A program made the position numbers and the translations under genes. The notes under the pieces were generated by a model. It saw only the letters and a list, made by a program, of their open reading frames with translations, had not been told where the DNA came from and did not search any database. From positions 1 through 56,559 of the forward strand of contig RDZR01000036.1 in NCBI GenBank assembly GCA_004294095.1: a DNA stretch of 56,559 nt, written 5' to 3'. Of the stretch, positions 37,530 through 47,294 are shown piece after piece. The stretch is from Verrucomicrobiota bacterium. Its GTDB lineage: Bacteria > Verrucomicrobiota > Verrucomicrobiia > Verrucomicrobiales > Akkermansiaceae. The first letter of the stretch is position 1, and the number at the start of each line of letters is the position of its first letter.

Positions 37530-37958
37530 CTAACAACAACTCGGGCAAATTCCGAAAAATTCGAGTTCGTGGTAAAGATCGCGAAAGCCGGTTTTTTCGC
37601 GAATTTCATTTTCCAACGCGTGGACAGGACATGGCGCATTGACTTGTTCGATCGTCCCACAACGGGTGCAGATCAAGTAGTCATGATGAGATCCAGGAAT
37701 CAGAAGCGTGAAATAAGCAGCGCGTTCGTGCAGGCCCAAGCGGCGCACCATGCCGTGCTCGATCAAGCGCCGCAAAAGGCGGAAAATTGTTGCTTTGTCG
37801 CACTGGTCCACCATGCGCGGTGAATCGGCCAGCTCGTTTAAAGTCATCGGCCGCTTGCTTTCTAAAAAAGTGATGAGCAACTCCTTGAGTGCTTTTGTCC
37901 GTCGCAAGCCAGAGGCACGGCAGTGTTCGACGCATTCGTTGATAGTGATTTGTTTCAT
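37530..37958 (-). CDS. Fur-family transcriptional regulator
   Basis: The protein has 142 residues from the ATG at 37958. A winged helix (GLRRTKALKELLITFLESKRPMTLNEL then DKATIFRLLRRLIEHGMVRRL) is followed by the dimerisation part with SHHDYLICTRCGTIEQVN and a C-terminal FFGICPSCC. The HHDYLICTRCG segment and the two CxxC pairs (structural zinc) are typical of Fur/Zur/PerR proteins. The metal sensed cannot be settled by eye; a Zur-like role is possible. It leads the pair with apaG. Confidence 0.87.
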   Translation of the reverse strand: MKQITINECVEHCRASGLRRTKALKELLITFLESKRPMTLNELADSPRMVDQCDKATIFRLLRRLIEHGMVRRLGLHERAAYFTLLIPGSHHDYLICTRCGTIEQVNAPCPVHALENEIREKTGFRDLYHELEFFGICPSCC

Positions 37959-38007
37959 CAGCTTATGGCTCACAATGATGCACATTTTTTGCAGAATACC
38001 ACATCAA

Positions 38008-39036
38008 TCATAACAGGCGGCCTTGAATATCTTTTCCATCCGGCAACGGCGGAGTGGCACCGATTTTCTCATAGGCCAACGGCAGGGCAATCCGTCCGCG
38101 CGGGCTGCGCATCAGGAAGCCTTGCATGATTAAATAGGGCTCATGCACTTCTTCAATCGTCGCCGCGTCTTCACCCACCGCTACCGCAATCGAGTTGAGC
38201 CCAACCGGCCCACCGTGAAATTTGTAAATCAACACTTCTAACAAACGAATGTCCATCTCATCGAGCCCTTGCGCGTCGATCTCAATCATCGCCAGCGCCT
38301 GATCCGCTGCGGGGCCATCGATGGTGCCGCTTCCTCGCACTTGAGCGTAGTCTCGCACCCAACGCAGCAACGCATTGGCGACGCGTGGCGTGCCGCGTGA
38401 GCGTGCTGCGATTTCCAATGCACCGCTATGCTCGATCGGCACATCTAACAGACCGGCTGAGCGTTCGATGATTTGTGCCAATTCCTCTCTGGTGTAGTAA
38501 TCTAACCGATTTGCCAGGCCAAAACGAGAACGCAGAGGAGCCGTCAACATGCCAGAGCGAGTGGTCGCACCCACCAGCGTAAATCGTGGAAGATTGATCT
38601 GAATCGAGCGCGCCGAGGGGCCAGAATCGATGATGATGTCTAACCGATAGTCCTCCATCGCTGGATATAAGTATTCTTCGATGGCTGGATGCAGGCGGTG
38701 GATTTCATCGATGAAGAGGATGTCCCCTTTTTGGATGTTGGTTAAAATGCCGGCCAAGTCGCCCGCTTTTTCAATTTGAGGCCCAGAGGTGGTATGCAGC
38801 TGAGTGCCCGCCGCTTGCGCGATCAAATTCGCCAAGGTCGTCTTACCCAAGCCGGGCGGGCCAGAGAGCAGCACATGCGCGAGAACATCCTTGCGTTGGC
38901 GCGCTGCCTCTAACATCAAGAGTAGCCGTTCTTTGACTTTTTCTTGGCCCACGAATTCGGAAAACGCGGGCGGCCTCAGCGATACATCCATGAGCGCCGA
39001 GACCGGATCGGTAGGTGGGAAAAAATTGGCTGACAT
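38008..39036 (-). CDS. ruvB: Holliday junction branch migration helicase RuvB
   Basis: RuvB is the hexameric AAA+ motor that drives Holliday junction migration with RuvA. The 342-residue product has [19 protein letters not shown], Walker [10 protein letters not shown], Walker [31 protein letters not shown] and the winged-helix C-terminus with [18 protein letters not shown] use the ATG at 39036; starts upstream add residues outside the family. ruvA and ruvC are not adjacent. Confidence 0.95.
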   Translation of the reverse strand: MSANFFPPTDPVSALMDVSLRPPAFSEFVGQEKVKERLLLMLEAARQRKDVLAHVLLSGPPGLGKTTLANLIAQAAGTQLHTTSGPQIEKAGDLAGILTNIQKGDILFIDEIHRLHPAIEEYLYPAMEDYRLDIIIDSGPSARSIQINLPRFTLVGATTRSGMLTAPLRSRFGLANRLDYYTREELAQIIERSAGLLDVPIEHSGALEIAARSRGTPRVANALLRWVRDYAQVRGSGTIDGPAADQALAMIEIDAQGLDEMDIRLLEVLIYKFHGGPVGLNSIAVAVGEDAATIEEVHEPYLIMQGFLMRSPRGRIALPLAYEKIGATPPLPDGKDIQGRLL

Positions 39037-39197
39037 CACAACTCTCTCGCGATAGTCAAACCTCATTCGGGGCAAGGTGAAAAGCGCTGATTTTTTAACC
39101 TCAACCATGGAGCACTCAAAAATGCACGGTGCACTCATTGTTTAATTGCCGAATTTTGTTGTTATATCACATTTCTCATGCATAACCATTATCCCAT

Positions 39198-40055
39198 ATG
39201 AATATAGCTAAAAAAACCCTCGCAATTGCCTCTATTAGCGTTGCTTCTATCATTTCCAGTCAAGCCGCTCTCATTTTTTACGAAGGTGTGAATTCTGAGA
39301 CAGATGTATTTGATCAACGCGAATTTGCACCAGTCAACGCAAGATGGACCACAAGTGACAGTTCATTTTACAGCGTTTCGGGGACGGGCCAAACTTACCC
39401 AGGATTGCCAACACAACCAGGTGGTTTCAATGCGCCGAACCAATTTGGCCGCCAGACAACCGCTCTCATTGGCCAACAGCCTGCCTCTGGTGTCTATTGG
39501 CTTAGCTTTTTGGTGCGATTCAACGCAACAGTCTCTACAGGAACGGGTGTGAGCTTTTTCCAAGGATCTCAGGAAAGAAACTTTTTTGGTGTGAATCGTG
39601 TGCCAACGACTCCTCCAGCGCCAGTAGGACCTATCCGCTGGTCTAACAGCATCGATCCGCTGTCGCCCGGGTCTCCCGATGGTCAGTTTTATGGCTCTAA
39701 TGCGATCACACCTCCTTCGGTGGGTAGTTCTCGATTCGTGGTCGTCCGTATGGACATGAGCAATCCGCTTGGGAATGGTAAAGGTGTATATCATATGTGG
39801 GTGAATCCAGCGCTTACAAATGGTGTAGATACTGCACAAGTGGCAAACGGTGATGCAATCAATGGTGCCGCTGGAACCGAGTTCACCCCATTTAACTTCG
39901 ACCGAGTTCGCATTGGCAATTTCGATGCCGGTGTTCCACGGTTTGACGAAATTCGTGTTGCCACCACTTGGGCATCAGTCATTCCAGAGCCATCAAGCGC
40001 TTTGCTAAGCATCATGGGCCTTGCTGCTGCAGTTGGCATTCGCCGCCGTAAGTAA
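39198..40055 (+). CDS. PEP-CTERM sorting-domain protein
   Basis: A signal peptide (LAIASISVASIISSQAA) and a C-terminal PEP-CTERM tail (VIPEPSSALLSIMGLAAAVGIRRRK, about residues 261-285) flank a Gly/Asn/Ser-rich body that looks beta-rich. The tail has the VPEPs-like motif, hydrophobic helix and basic end that are cut by an exosortase (EpsH) in exopolysaccharide-producing bacteria. The function of the body is not known; it resembles LamG-like PEP-CTERM proteins. The gene is followed by a strong terminator at 40083-40115. Confidence 0.87.
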   Translation: MNIAKKTLAIASISVASIISSQAALIFYEGVNSETDVFDQREFAPVNARWTTSDSSFYSVSGTGQTYPGLPTQPGGFNAPNQFGRQTTALIGQQPASGVYWLSFLVRFNATVSTGTGVSFFQGSQERNFFGVNRVPTTPPAPVGPIRWSNSIDPLSPGSPDGQFYGSNAITPPSVGSSRFVVVRMDMSNPLGNGKGVYHMWVNPALTNGVDTAQVANGDAINGAAGTEFTPFNFDRVRIGNFDAGVPRFDEIRVATTWASVIPEPSSALLSIMGLAAAVGIRRRK

Positions 40056-40082
40056 AACTAAAAATTCTTTTTCATACTATTG

Positions 40083-40115
40083 ACGGGTAGTGGGTAACCA
40101 CTGCCCGTTTTTTTT
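40083..40115 (+). terminator. Rho-independent terminator after the PEP-CTERM gene
   Basis: An eleven-base stem (ACGGGTAGTGG, 40083-40093, and CCACTGCCCGT, 40098-40108, with one G-T wobble) and the loop GTAA are followed by eight T residues. It begins 28 bases after the stop codon and overlaps the very end of the convergent rsuA gene. Confidence 0.85.
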
Positions 40116-40815
40116 ATGATGTGATTGAAGCGATTTCTTGGGGGCTAAGCACTCGCCATTCGCCAACTGGTAAATCGATGGGCAGATTTAGGCTGCCAAT
40201 GCTTAAACGCTCCAATGCCGTCACGTGATTCCCCACCGCGGCGAACATTCTCCTCACTTGATGGTAACGTCCTTCAAGTAGATCGATGAAGGCGATCTGT
40301 GGGCTTTCGATCCGCATTTCTGCAGGCAGCAGTGGCCCGCGCTCGCCGTGTAGCATCAAGCTACCTGAAGCAAAAACCTCCGCCTCGGTGCCTTCAAGTG
40401 GGCGATCTAACGTCACCCGATAGCACTTACGGCACTTAGATTTTGGATGAATTATTCGGTGTAGAAATTTCCCATCATCTGTTAGAAGGAGAAGGCCGCT
40501 GGTATCTTTATCCAAACGCCCGACAGAACTGAGCGTGGGTAGGCGCTTGGCAAACCTTGGGGGCAATAAATCGTAAATAAGATCTCCATCTTCATCTCGG
40601 CTGCAAGTGTAGCCGATCGGTTTATGCAGCATGATCACCAACGGAGCTGGAGGATCTAACATTTCTCCACGAAAGCGAATGCACTCGTGGCTCTGCACAC
40701 AGTTTTCATCGAGAGCCGTTCCATGCTCGTCGGTAAACCAACCTGCGCGGAGTAGTTGGCTAACTTCTCGCCGCGAACCGTAGCCGAGGTTGGCTAAATG
40801 CTTGATGAGCTTCAT
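40114..40815 (-). CDS. rsuA: Pseudouridine synthase of the RsuA/RluB/E/F family
   Basis: The product has 233 residues from the ATG at 40815. An S4-like RNA-binding start (LIKHLANLGYGSRREVSQLLRAGWFT) is followed by the catalytic part with LHKPIGYTCSRDE, VGRLDKDTSGLLLLTDDG (catalytic Asp) and EGRYHQVRRMFAAVGNHV. It isomerises a uridine in ribosomal RNA. RsuA (16S rRNA) is favoured by length, but RluB/E/F cannot be excluded. Its start overlaps the rsmC stop (ATGA at 40812-40815), so it is the last gene of the rho-thuA-rsmC-rsuA run. The rRNA-modifying neighbour supports the call. Confidence 0.87.
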   Translation of the reverse strand: MKLIKHLANLGYGSRREVSQLLRAGWFTDEHGTALDENCVQSHECIRFRGEMLDPPAPLVIMLHKPIGYTCSRDEDGDLIYDLLPPRFAKRLPTLSSVGRLDKDTSGLLLLTDDGKFLHRIIHPKSKCRKCYRVTLDRPLEGTEAEVFASGSLMLHGERGPLLPAEMRIESPQIAFIDLLEGRYHQVRRMFAAVGNHVTALERLSIGSLNLPIDLPVGEWRVLSPQEIASITS

Positions 40816-41840
40816 CGTGTGAGCGGCTTTATCCCAGTGAAGCATTTGTAAGTGCCGTCCTCACTCAGTTTACGGGCGGGCATCCCGCAGTGATCTAACC
40901 ATTTCTCATAAGGCAATTGGCGGTTAGCCACTGCAAACCAAGTTCCGCCGGGTTTGAGCGTTTGGATCGATTGCTCAATCATGCGCCGGCCTAAGCTGAG
41001 ATCCAGCGCTTGGCCTGCATGAAATGGCGGATTGATCATCACCACATCATACTGATTGGCGGGCAGCCCTTCGCATACATCATGCCAGTGAAATGATACC
41101 CTCCTTGAAAAATTGGTTAGATTGATGTGTGCGCATTCCAGCGCGGTTGCATCCACCTCAAAAAGATCCACCTTTGAGATTTGCGAACATCTCTCTAACA
41201 GGGAATGGCTCAGGTAGCCCCAGCCGGCTCCTATGTCTGCTGCCGTTCCTCTTAACCCAGCGGGAAAATGGCTTACAAGAGCGCGCGAGCCAGCATCGAT
41301 CTGTTTACTGCTGAAAATACCAGGCAGCACCAAGAAGCCATCGATCTCGCGCACCACATTTCCGAGCCGCCAATCATCGATGATGTCCCGTCGCACCTCA
41401 GCACCGAGTCTAACAGAAAATGCACGGCATTTATTTTTCTGAAAACTTTGCACCTGGCCCATCACCTTTGCGATTTCCTTTTCATAGCGGCTGGCTCCTG
41501 CGGCATTGGTCATCGCCACAATCAATTGTCCGCCGATTTCTAACCGATCGATCGCGTTGGCAAAGCTCGCGAAAGTCGCCTCTTTGGATTTACCCGGTAA
41601 AACCATCACGCATGAAAATTTTTTCTCAGGGAGGTGATCCACCCGCTTGAAACCCGCATTCTCCCAAGCCGTGGCATGTGCCCGATGTGGTTGCCAGCCG
41701 ATCAAATAACGCCATGCTTTGAATGCTTCATGCGGCATCGCCCCAATGAACAATGCAGAACTCGGCGGCTCTTGATCTCGAAGAGACATGACCAATGTCT
41801 CCAGCGCGGAATCATCGCCGTGGTTTATATTACCCATCAT
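40812..41840 (-). CDS. rsmC: RsmC/RlmG-like rRNA guanine-N2 methyltransferase
   Basis: The 342-residue protein has an RsmC-type layout: a degenerate N-terminal methyltransferase-like half (FIGAMPHEAFKAW, FSCVMVLPGKSKEATFASFANAIDRL) and a catalytic C-terminal half. The latter has ADIGAGWGYLSHSLLE (SAM binding), VDLFEVDATALECAHIN and the catalytic VMINPPFHAGQALD (NPPF). Such enzymes methylate a guanine of 16S (RsmC) or 23S (RlmG) rRNA. It overlaps rsuA by ATGA and is seven bases from the ThuA-like gene. Confidence 0.85.
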   Translation of the reverse strand: MMGNINHGDDSALETLVMSLRDQEPPSSALFIGAMPHEAFKAWRYLIGWQPHRAHATAWENAGFKRVDHLPEKKFSCVMVLPGKSKEATFASFANAIDRLEIGGQLIVAMTNAAGASRYEKEIAKVMGQVQSFQKNKCRAFSVRLGAEVRRDIIDDWRLGNVVREIDGFLVLPGIFSSKQIDAGSRALVSHFPAGLRGTAADIGAGWGYLSHSLLERCSQISKVDLFEVDATALECAHINLTNFSRRVSFHWHDVCEGLPANQYDVVMINPPFHAGQALDLSLGRRMIEQSIQTLKPGGTWFAVANRQLPYEKWLDHCGMPARKLSEDGTYKCFTGIKPLTR

Positions 41841-41847
41841 CTAACTG

Positions 41848-42504
41848 TTAGCTGATTTTTTTTGCTGCCCAACTCATGCCTTGCAGTGCCATGCGCCATG
41901 CGTCTGGAAATTGATCAAACTCCGCCGGATCGTGACCGAGCGCCGAATAAAAAACTCGGCCTTTGCCCCACATTTTGATCCACGCCACCGGCATCTCCAC
42001 CACGCGCCCATCGTAATCATACGCCGCAGATGCTAAAATTTGCACACTAGGATCGATCAACATGTAGTATTGCTCGGACTGATAGAAAAATGTGTTAGAA
42101 ATTCCTGCCGTGATCTCAGCGCAACGGTCGTGCACATGCACGGAGTAATTGCCGACGTGTGGATGGCCTACAAATTGCCCGCCGACCATCCATTGGTATT
42201 CCAAGCGAGAACGAAAAGCATCGCCCATGCCACCGTGAATTCCCGCGATGCCTACTCCCGCGCGGACTGCTTGGTCCAGATGATTCCATTGAGCGTCGCT
42301 AAGTTCGCCCATCGTCCAACATGGAATGATCAAATCGTAATTGGCGAGCTGTTCTGGATGATCAAGCACTTCAAGCGTTTCAGAAATTTGGCATGTGATG
42401 CCAAATGCCGTTAGATCTTGTGAAATCCGTGCCGCCACTTCTTGGGGCCGGTGACCATCCCAGCCGCCTGCCAAAATAAGGGCGCGAGTGCGTGGCGAAT
42501 TCAT
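41848..42504 (-). CDS. ThuA-like domain protein
   Basis: A 218-residue glutamine-amidotransferase-like fold: ALILAGGWDGHRPQEVAARISQDL, YDLIIPCWTMGELSDAQWNHLDQAVRAGVGIAGIHGG, QFVGHPHV and PVAWIKMWGKGRVFYSALGHDP. This is the ThuA family, linked to trehalose use and sugar catabolism and very common in Verrucomicrobiota. Its placement between rho and rsmC in one operon is odd and gives no clue to a substrate. The start ATG overlaps the rho stop (ATGA at 42501-42504). Confidence 0.85.
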   Translation of the reverse strand: MNSPRTRALILAGGWDGHRPQEVAARISQDLTAFGITCQISETLEVLDHPEQLANYDLIIPCWTMGELSDAQWNHLDQAVRAGVGIAGIHGGMGDAFRSRLEYQWMVGGQFVGHPHVGNYSVHVHDRCAEITAGISNTFFYQSEQYYMLIDPSVQILASAAYDYDGRVVEMPVAWIKMWGKGRVFYSALGHDPAEFDQFPDAWRMALQGMSWAAKKIS

Positions 42505-44219
42505 CCCTTAATTTCTAACAGCATTTGCGGGTTGTTAGGAAATTTCTTCAAGAAGTGTAGTAAGCGCTCCATTGCTTCGACTGGACGATGCCCGGAGAGA
42601 CCACGCCGGATCAGATGCACTTTATGCAACATGTGCTCGGCTAGCAAAAGCTCCTCACGCCGCGTGCCGGATTTGAAAATATCCACCGCAGGGTAAACAT
42701 AATTTTCGGCAATTTTACGATCGAGCACGAGTTCCATGTTACCTGTGCCTTTAAATTCCATAAAGATCGCCTCGTCAGCCCGTGAGTTGGTTTGAATCAG
42801 CGCCGTCGCAAGAATCGTGAGCGATCCGCCGCCGCGAGTATTGCGTGCGGCGGCAAATAAGCGGCGTGGCACTTCGAGTGCGCCGATGGTGATGCCGCCG
42901 GAGCCGGTGCCGCGTCCGTGCTGTTTCATATTTCCGTTGTAAGCTCGGGCCAGGCGAGTGATCGAGTCCATCAGCAGAAAGACATCTTTGCCGGCCTCGA
43001 CGAGGCGCTTGGCTCGCTCGATGGCCAGCTCAGCAATCCGGCAATGATTGCGGGCTTGTTCATCATTTGAGCTGGCATAAATTTCCACTCCAGGAAGTGA
43101 TCGCCGGAATTCCGTCACTTCTTCCGGCCGCTCGTCAATGAGCACCACCATCAAGTGCAACGCTTCGTCATATTTTTCACGAACCGCCTCAGCCATGTGT
43201 AAAAGTAAGGTCGTTTTTCCAGAACGTGGCGGAGATACAATCAAACCACGCTGGCCACGGCCGACGGGGGCCATGATGTCTAACACGCGGGTGGTATATT
43301 TCTCAGGCGTGGTCTCAAAGCTCAATCGCTTGGTCGGATTGATGGCTTTGAGCTCATCAAAATGCGGCAGCTTCGCTGCATCTGCCGGCGACATGCCATT
43401 GATTTGGACGATCTCGACCAATTGTGGCCCACGATGGCCTAACTGATAGTTTCCATGAATCCATTGCCCCACACGCAAGTGATGCTTACGAATCAAATCG
43501 GGTGAGACAAAAACATCATCGCTTGCTTGATCGAAATTTTTCTTCGCAGAGCGCAAAAATCCAAATCCCTTGGCTGCCATTTCTAACATGCCATCGACAT
43601 CGATTTTTGGCCCATCGAGCGAACTCGGCCGGGACTCATCTCGATCTTGATGTTCATTCTGCGAACGGCCTGTGCCGCCATTTGCATTGCCTTGGTTTTG
43701 AAACCGCTCAAATTTTTTGCGTTTTCTTTTTTCACGGCGGCGTTTGCTGCGGCTTTCGCCCTGGCCTTGGTGAGTTGCTGACTGATGGGAGTTGGGACCG
43801 GCTCCATGATTTGGCTCGCGTTGGCCAGTGGGCCCGCCGCCGGGGACGCGCCCCACTCGGCGATGATGATCTTCCGGCGCGGCGCGCACTGGCAATGGTT
43901 CAGCAGCGGCGACGATTGGCTGCGGGTCAGGTGCGGGCGGTGGAGAAATAACAGGAGCCGCGTCCTCGGCGGCGGCCACTTTCTTCGCGCGCGTCACACG
44001 TTTTGGCTTCGCGATTTGCGGCGCGGCTTCCGTGGCGAGCATGATTGGTTCGTTTACCACAGTCTCCGCGATGGGTTCCGCTTTTTTTCTCACACTCTTG
44101 GTCGCAGTTTTGCGAGCGGTAGTGGTCTTTGTCGCGCGTTGACGCGGCGTTTTCGGGGCTTCCACGAGCGCTTCAGCGGCAATCGGGGAAGGGGAATCTT
44201 GGTCATTTAGGTTGCTCAT
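42501..44219 (-). CDS. rho: Transcription termination factor Rho with long N-terminal extension
   Basis: Rho is the hexameric RNA-dependent ATPase that ends transcription. The C-terminal 385 residues are canonical: MAAKGFGFLRS and DDVFVSPDLIRKHHLRVGQWIHG (RNA-binding), then VSPPRSGKTTLL (Walker A), VVLIDERPEEVTEF, LLMDSITRLARAYN and GGSLTILATALI. About 190 N-terminal residues are of low complexity: an Ala/Lys/Thr/Pro-rich part with repeated basic segments (TKTTTARKTATKS) and a Gly/Asn/Arg/Gln-rich part (RREKRKRKKFERF). Such inserted basic, disordered segments are known in other large Rho proteins, where they bind RNA. The gene heads a four-gene operon with thuA-like, rsmC and rsuA. Confidence 0.95.
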   Translation of the reverse strand: MSNLNDQDSPSPIAAEALVEAPKTPRQRATKTTTARKTATKSVRKKAEPIAETVVNEPIMLATEAAPQIAKPKRVTRAKKVAAAEDAAPVISPPPAPDPQPIVAAAEPLPVRAAPEDHHRRVGRVPGGGPTGQREPNHGAGPNSHQSATHQGQGESRSKRRREKRKRKKFERFQNQGNANGGTGRSQNEHQDRDESRPSSLDGPKIDVDGMLEMAAKGFGFLRSAKKNFDQASDDVFVSPDLIRKHHLRVGQWIHGNYQLGHRGPQLVEIVQINGMSPADAAKLPHFDELKAINPTKRLSFETTPEKYTTRVLDIMAPVGRGQRGLIVSPPRSGKTTLLLHMAEAVREKYDEALHLMVVLIDERPEEVTEFRRSLPGVEIYASSNDEQARNHCRIAELAIERAKRLVEAGKDVFLLMDSITRLARAYNGNMKQHGRGTGSGGITIGALEVPRRLFAAARNTRGGGSLTILATALIQTNSRADEAIFMEFKGTGNMELVLDRKIAENYVYPAVDIFKSGTRREELLLAEHMLHKVHLIRRGLSGHRPVEAMERLLHFLKKFPNNPQMLLEIKG

Positions 44220-44266
44220 CCGGAATCAGTAAAAATTAGTCAGGGAGTCTCAGCGCGATTTTTTTG

Positions 44267-44356
44267 TTAGACATCATGAGGCATTTCAGCTTCGTCGATC
44301 GCAATGTAGAAATGGGTGTAAATTTCTCGTGTCTGCTCGATGAGGAGGTTGATCAT
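44267..44356 (-). other. Short ORF in the rho leader region (29 codons)
   Basis: Inside the 367-base gap between rho and the ahcY terminator, a short frame reads M-I-N-L-L-I-E-Q-T-R, then EIYTHFYIAIDEAEMPHDV, and stops 47 bases before the rho start. It could be a leader peptide (E. coli rho has an unrelated leader peptide gene, rhoL) or the remnant of a longer helical protein; an in-frame stop lies two codons upstream. No ribosome-binding site is visible. The rest of the gap holds only the terminator at 44521-44556. Confidence 0.25.
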
Positions 44357-44512
44357 CTGCTAGGCAGAAAATTCCCGTGCAGCGGGGGCAGATTGGCAAC
44401 GACGTTACTCGTTAGGCCAGATTGAGAAGATTAGGGCAATAACAGGCTTATTGCGTCTCCACTGCTCACAATATGTTCTGAATTCAATGGCTTGGCAACC
44501 GAAAAAATCAGG

Positions 44513-44556
44513 CATAAAAAAACCGCCCGATGGCCACTATGAGCCATCGGGCGGTT
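44513..44556 (-). terminator. Rho-independent terminator of the metK-ahcY operon
   Basis: A perfect 14-base stem (AACCGCCCGATGGC, 44521-44534, and its complement, 44543-44556) has an eight-base loop. On the minus strand it is followed by seven T residues (the A run 44516-44522). It lies 30 bases after the ahcY stop. Confidence 0.9.
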
Positions 44557-44586
44557 AGAAAAATGAGTAGCTGATTGATGAGCCGA

Positions 44587-45999
44587 TCAATAACGGTAGT
44601 GATCCGTCTTGAATGGTCCATTCACATCCACGCCGATGTAATCTGCTTGATGCGCGGTGAGCTTGGTGAGCTTGGCACCGATTTTATCCAAATGCAGCCT
44701 TGCCACTTCTTCATCGAGATACTTCGGCAGAACGGTCACTTGGCCTGCTTTGTAGGTGTCCTTGTTTTTCCACAAATCAATCTGTGCCAGCGTTTGATTG
44801 GTGAATGAATTGGACATCACGAAGCTCGGGTGTCCGGTGCCGCAGCCCAAATTCACGAGGCGTCCTTCGGCGAGCATGTAGATGCTGTTTCCCGCTGCGA
44901 ATGTGTATTTATCAACCTGCGGTTTGATGTTGTTGCGCACCACGCCTTTGGCTGTGTTCAATCGATCGATTTGGATTTCATTATCGAAGTGGCCGATATT
45001 ACAGACGATTGCTTGATCCTTCATTTTCTCCATGTGCTCTAACAGAAGAATGTCGCGGTTGCCAGTGGTGGTGACGTAAATATCGCCCCAGCCTAAAGTG
45101 TCCTCAATGGTCAATACGCGGAAGCCTTCCATCGCAGCTTGCAAGGCGCAGATCGGATCGATCTCAGTCACGACGACTTGCGCACCGGCACCGCGAAGTG
45201 CTTGCGCGCAGCCTTTGCCGACATCGCCATAACCGCAGACCACGCCGACTTTGCCGGAGATCATCACATCGGTGGCGCGCTTGATGCCGTCTAACAGCGA
45301 TTCGCGGCAGCCGTAAAGATTATCGAATTTTGATTTGGTCACCGAGTCGTTCACATTGATGGCTGGCACGAGCAAAGTGCCGGCTTTGGCCATCTGATAG
45401 AGGCGATGAACGCCGGTGGTGGTCTCTTCGGAAACGCCTTTCCAGTCTTTCACGATTTTTTGGAAAATGCCGGGTTGCTTGACTTTGATGTCCTTGAGCA
45501 AATCTTTAATGACACTTTCTTCGTGGCTTTCTGAAGGAGAATTGATCCAGTCCGAGCCATTTTCCATTTCATAGCCTTTATGGATCAGCAGGGTAGCATC
45601 GCCGCCATCATCGACGATCAATTCCGGGCCAAGGCCATCTTGATTGATGAGTGCTTTCCATGTGCACCACCAATATTCTTCGAGTGTCTCACCCTTCCAG
45701 GCGAAAACTGGAATATCCCGGGCGGCAATTGCAGCCGCGGCGTGATCTTGAGTTGAGAAAATATTGCAAGATACCCAACGCACTTCTGCACCAAGATCTG
45801 CCAGTGTCTCAATCAAAACTGCGGTCTGAATCGTCATGTGCAGCGAGCCCATGATGCGCACTCCTTGAAGTGGCTTTTCTTTGCCATATTTCTCGCGAGT
45901 GGCCATCAAGCCGGGCATCTCGTGCTCGGCGATTTCAATTTCCTTGCGGCCAAAATCGGCGAGACCGATGTCTCTTACTTTATAATCAGTGAAGCTCAT
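44587..45999 (-). CDS. ahcY: Adenosylhomocysteinase (SAH hydrolase)
   Basis: The enzyme splits S-adenosylhomocysteine into homocysteine and adenosine with bound NAD+. The 470-residue product has full family identity: [27 protein letters not shown] at the start, [49 protein letters not shown] (NAD binding), [26 protein letters not shown] and the C-terminal TDHYRY. It follows metK on the same strand with a 42-base gap and ends at a strong terminator. No SAH riboswitch is visible in the gap. Confidence 0.97.
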   Translation of the reverse strand: MSFTDYKVRDIGLADFGRKEIEIAEHEMPGLMATREKYGKEKPLQGVRIMGSLHMTIQTAVLIETLADLGAEVRWVSCNIFSTQDHAAAAIAARDIPVFAWKGETLEEYWWCTWKALINQDGLGPELIVDDGGDATLLIHKGYEMENGSDWINSPSESHEESVIKDLLKDIKVKQPGIFQKIVKDWKGVSEETTTGVHRLYQMAKAGTLLVPAINVNDSVTKSKFDNLYGCRESLLDGIKRATDVMISGKVGVVCGYGDVGKGCAQALRGAGAQVVVTEIDPICALQAAMEGFRVLTIEDTLGWGDIYVTTTGNRDILLLEHMEKMKDQAIVCNIGHFDNEIQIDRLNTAKGVVRNNIKPQVDKYTFAAGNSIYMLAEGRLVNLGCGTGHPSFVMSNSFTNQTLAQIDLWKNKDTYKAGQVTVLPKYLDEEVARLHLDKIGAKLTKLTAHQADYIGVDVNGPFKTDHYRY

Positions 46000-46041
46000 A
46001 TTAGAAAAATCTGTTAGTATTTGTTAGATTGATGATCATTT

Positions 46042-47238
46042 TTAGCCGACTGCCTTTTTCAGCGCAGCGGCTTTCGCGGTCGATTCCCAAGTGAGGTCCG
46101 CATCGTCTTTGCCGAAGTGGCCGTAGTTGGTGGACTTGGAATAAATCGGACGCAGCAAGTTGAGTTGTTTGACAATATCAGCCGGCTTGAAGGAAAAGAC
46201 TTTGAGAATGCCTGCGAGAATTTGTGCGTCTGGCTTGGTGCCGGTGCCGAAAGTATCCACATGCACGCTCACTGGCATTGGGTGGCCAATCGCGTAGGCG
46301 AATTGCACCTCACACTTGCTCGCCAGCCCAGCGGCAACCACATTTTTAGCGACCCACCGGCCCATGTAAGCCGCCGAGCGATCCACCTTGGATGGATCTT
46401 TTCCAGAAAATGCGCCGCCGCCGTGACGGCCGGTGCCGCCGTAAGTATCGACGATGATTTTGCGGCCAGTCAGCCCAGAGTCACCTTGCGGGCCACCGAC
46501 GACGAATTTGCCGGTAGGATTGATCAAATACTCGGTATTTTTCGTGAGCATTTCTTTCGGCAGCACCTTTTTGATGACTTGCTCGATGCAGAATTTTTCA
46601 ATCTCAGCATGCTCCACATCTGCGGCGTGTTGCGTGGAAATGACGACATTGACGATGCGCGTTGGCTTGCCATCGACATACTCGACGGAAACTTGGGACT
46701 TCGCATCCGGGCGCAGCCACTTGGCCAATTTCCCCGCCTTGCGGATGCGTGTCAATTCGCGGCCCAAACGGTGCGCAAACATGATCGGCGCGGGCATTAG
46801 CTCAGGTGTCTCATCGCAGGCGTAGCCAAACATGATGCCCTGATCTCCGGCTCCTTGCTCGGCGGTTTTTTTACCTTTCGCCTTTTTCGCATCCACGCCT
46901 TGGGCGATGTCTGGGGACTGCGTCGTGAGGTAATTATTGATGAAAATTTGGTCCGCATGGAACACATCATCGTTATTCACATAGCCGATCCCGCGCACCG
47001 CATCGCGGATGATTTTTTCGATATTGATGACCGAGCCAATCGGCTTTTGGCCAATTTTCGGGATCGTGATTTCTCCGCCCACGCAAACGATGTTGCTCTT
47101 CACAAACGTCTCGCATGCCACGCGGCTCTTCACGTCCACGGCCAAACAGGCGTCTAAGATCGCATCGGAAATCGTGTCTGCCACTTTGTCTGGATGCCCT
47201 TCACCTACGGATTCTGAGGAAAAAATAAATGTGCTCAT
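46042..47238 (-). CDS. metK: S-adenosylmethionine synthetase
   Basis: MetK makes S-adenosylmethionine from ATP and methionine. From the ATG at 47238 the product has 398 residues and canonical motifs: [84 protein letters not shown] frame-extended start upstream runs into the divergent ArsR-type gene and is unlikely. Together with ahcY it forms a two-gene SAM cycle operon, probably controlled by the divergent regulator at 47295. Confidence 0.97.
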   Translation of the reverse strand: MSTFIFSSESVGEGHPDKVADTISDAILDACLAVDVKSRVACETFVKSNIVCVGGEITIPKIGQKPIGSVINIEKIIRDAVRGIGYVNNDDVFHADQIFINNYLTTQSPDIAQGVDAKKAKGKKTAEQGAGDQGIMFGYACDETPELMPAPIMFAHRLGRELTRIRKAGKLAKWLRPDAKSQVSVEYVDGKPTRIVNVVISTQHAADVEHAEIEKFCIEQVIKKVLPKEMLTKNTEYLINPTGKFVVGGPQGDSGLTGRKIIVDTYGGTGRHGGGAFSGKDPSKVDRSAAYMGRWVAKNVVAAGLASKCEVQFAYAIGHPMPVSVHVDTFGTGTKPDAQILAGILKVFSFKPADIVKQLNLLRPIYSKSTNYGHFGKDDADLTWESTAKAAALKKAVG

Positions 47239-47256
47239 ATCTTTGTTGTATTTTCG

Positions 47257-47282
47257 TATCGTCAAATCGTGATGCGTTGATA
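47257..47282. promoter_or_regulatory. Candidate operator in the metK/arsR-type divergent promoter region
   Basis: The 56 bases between the two divergent starts contain a 26-base imperfect palindrome with outer halves TATCGTCAA and TTGATA and an ATCGT direct repeat inside. ArsR-type regulators bind such imperfect inverted repeats, and position between the divergent genes suits an operator for both. This rests only on symmetry and location. Confidence 0.25.
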
Positions 47283-47294
47283 CATTGGTTCCAG

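Noticed and set aside
46000-46041. SAM or SAH riboswitch before ahcY or metK
   Set aside because: The gap before ahcY is only 42 bases and that before metK about 56 bases. Neither has room for, or shows, a conserved riboswitch fold.
46117-46800. Long plus-strand open frame (227 codons) antisense to metK
   Set aside because: It mirrors the codon pattern of metK and has no domain; metK itself is certain.
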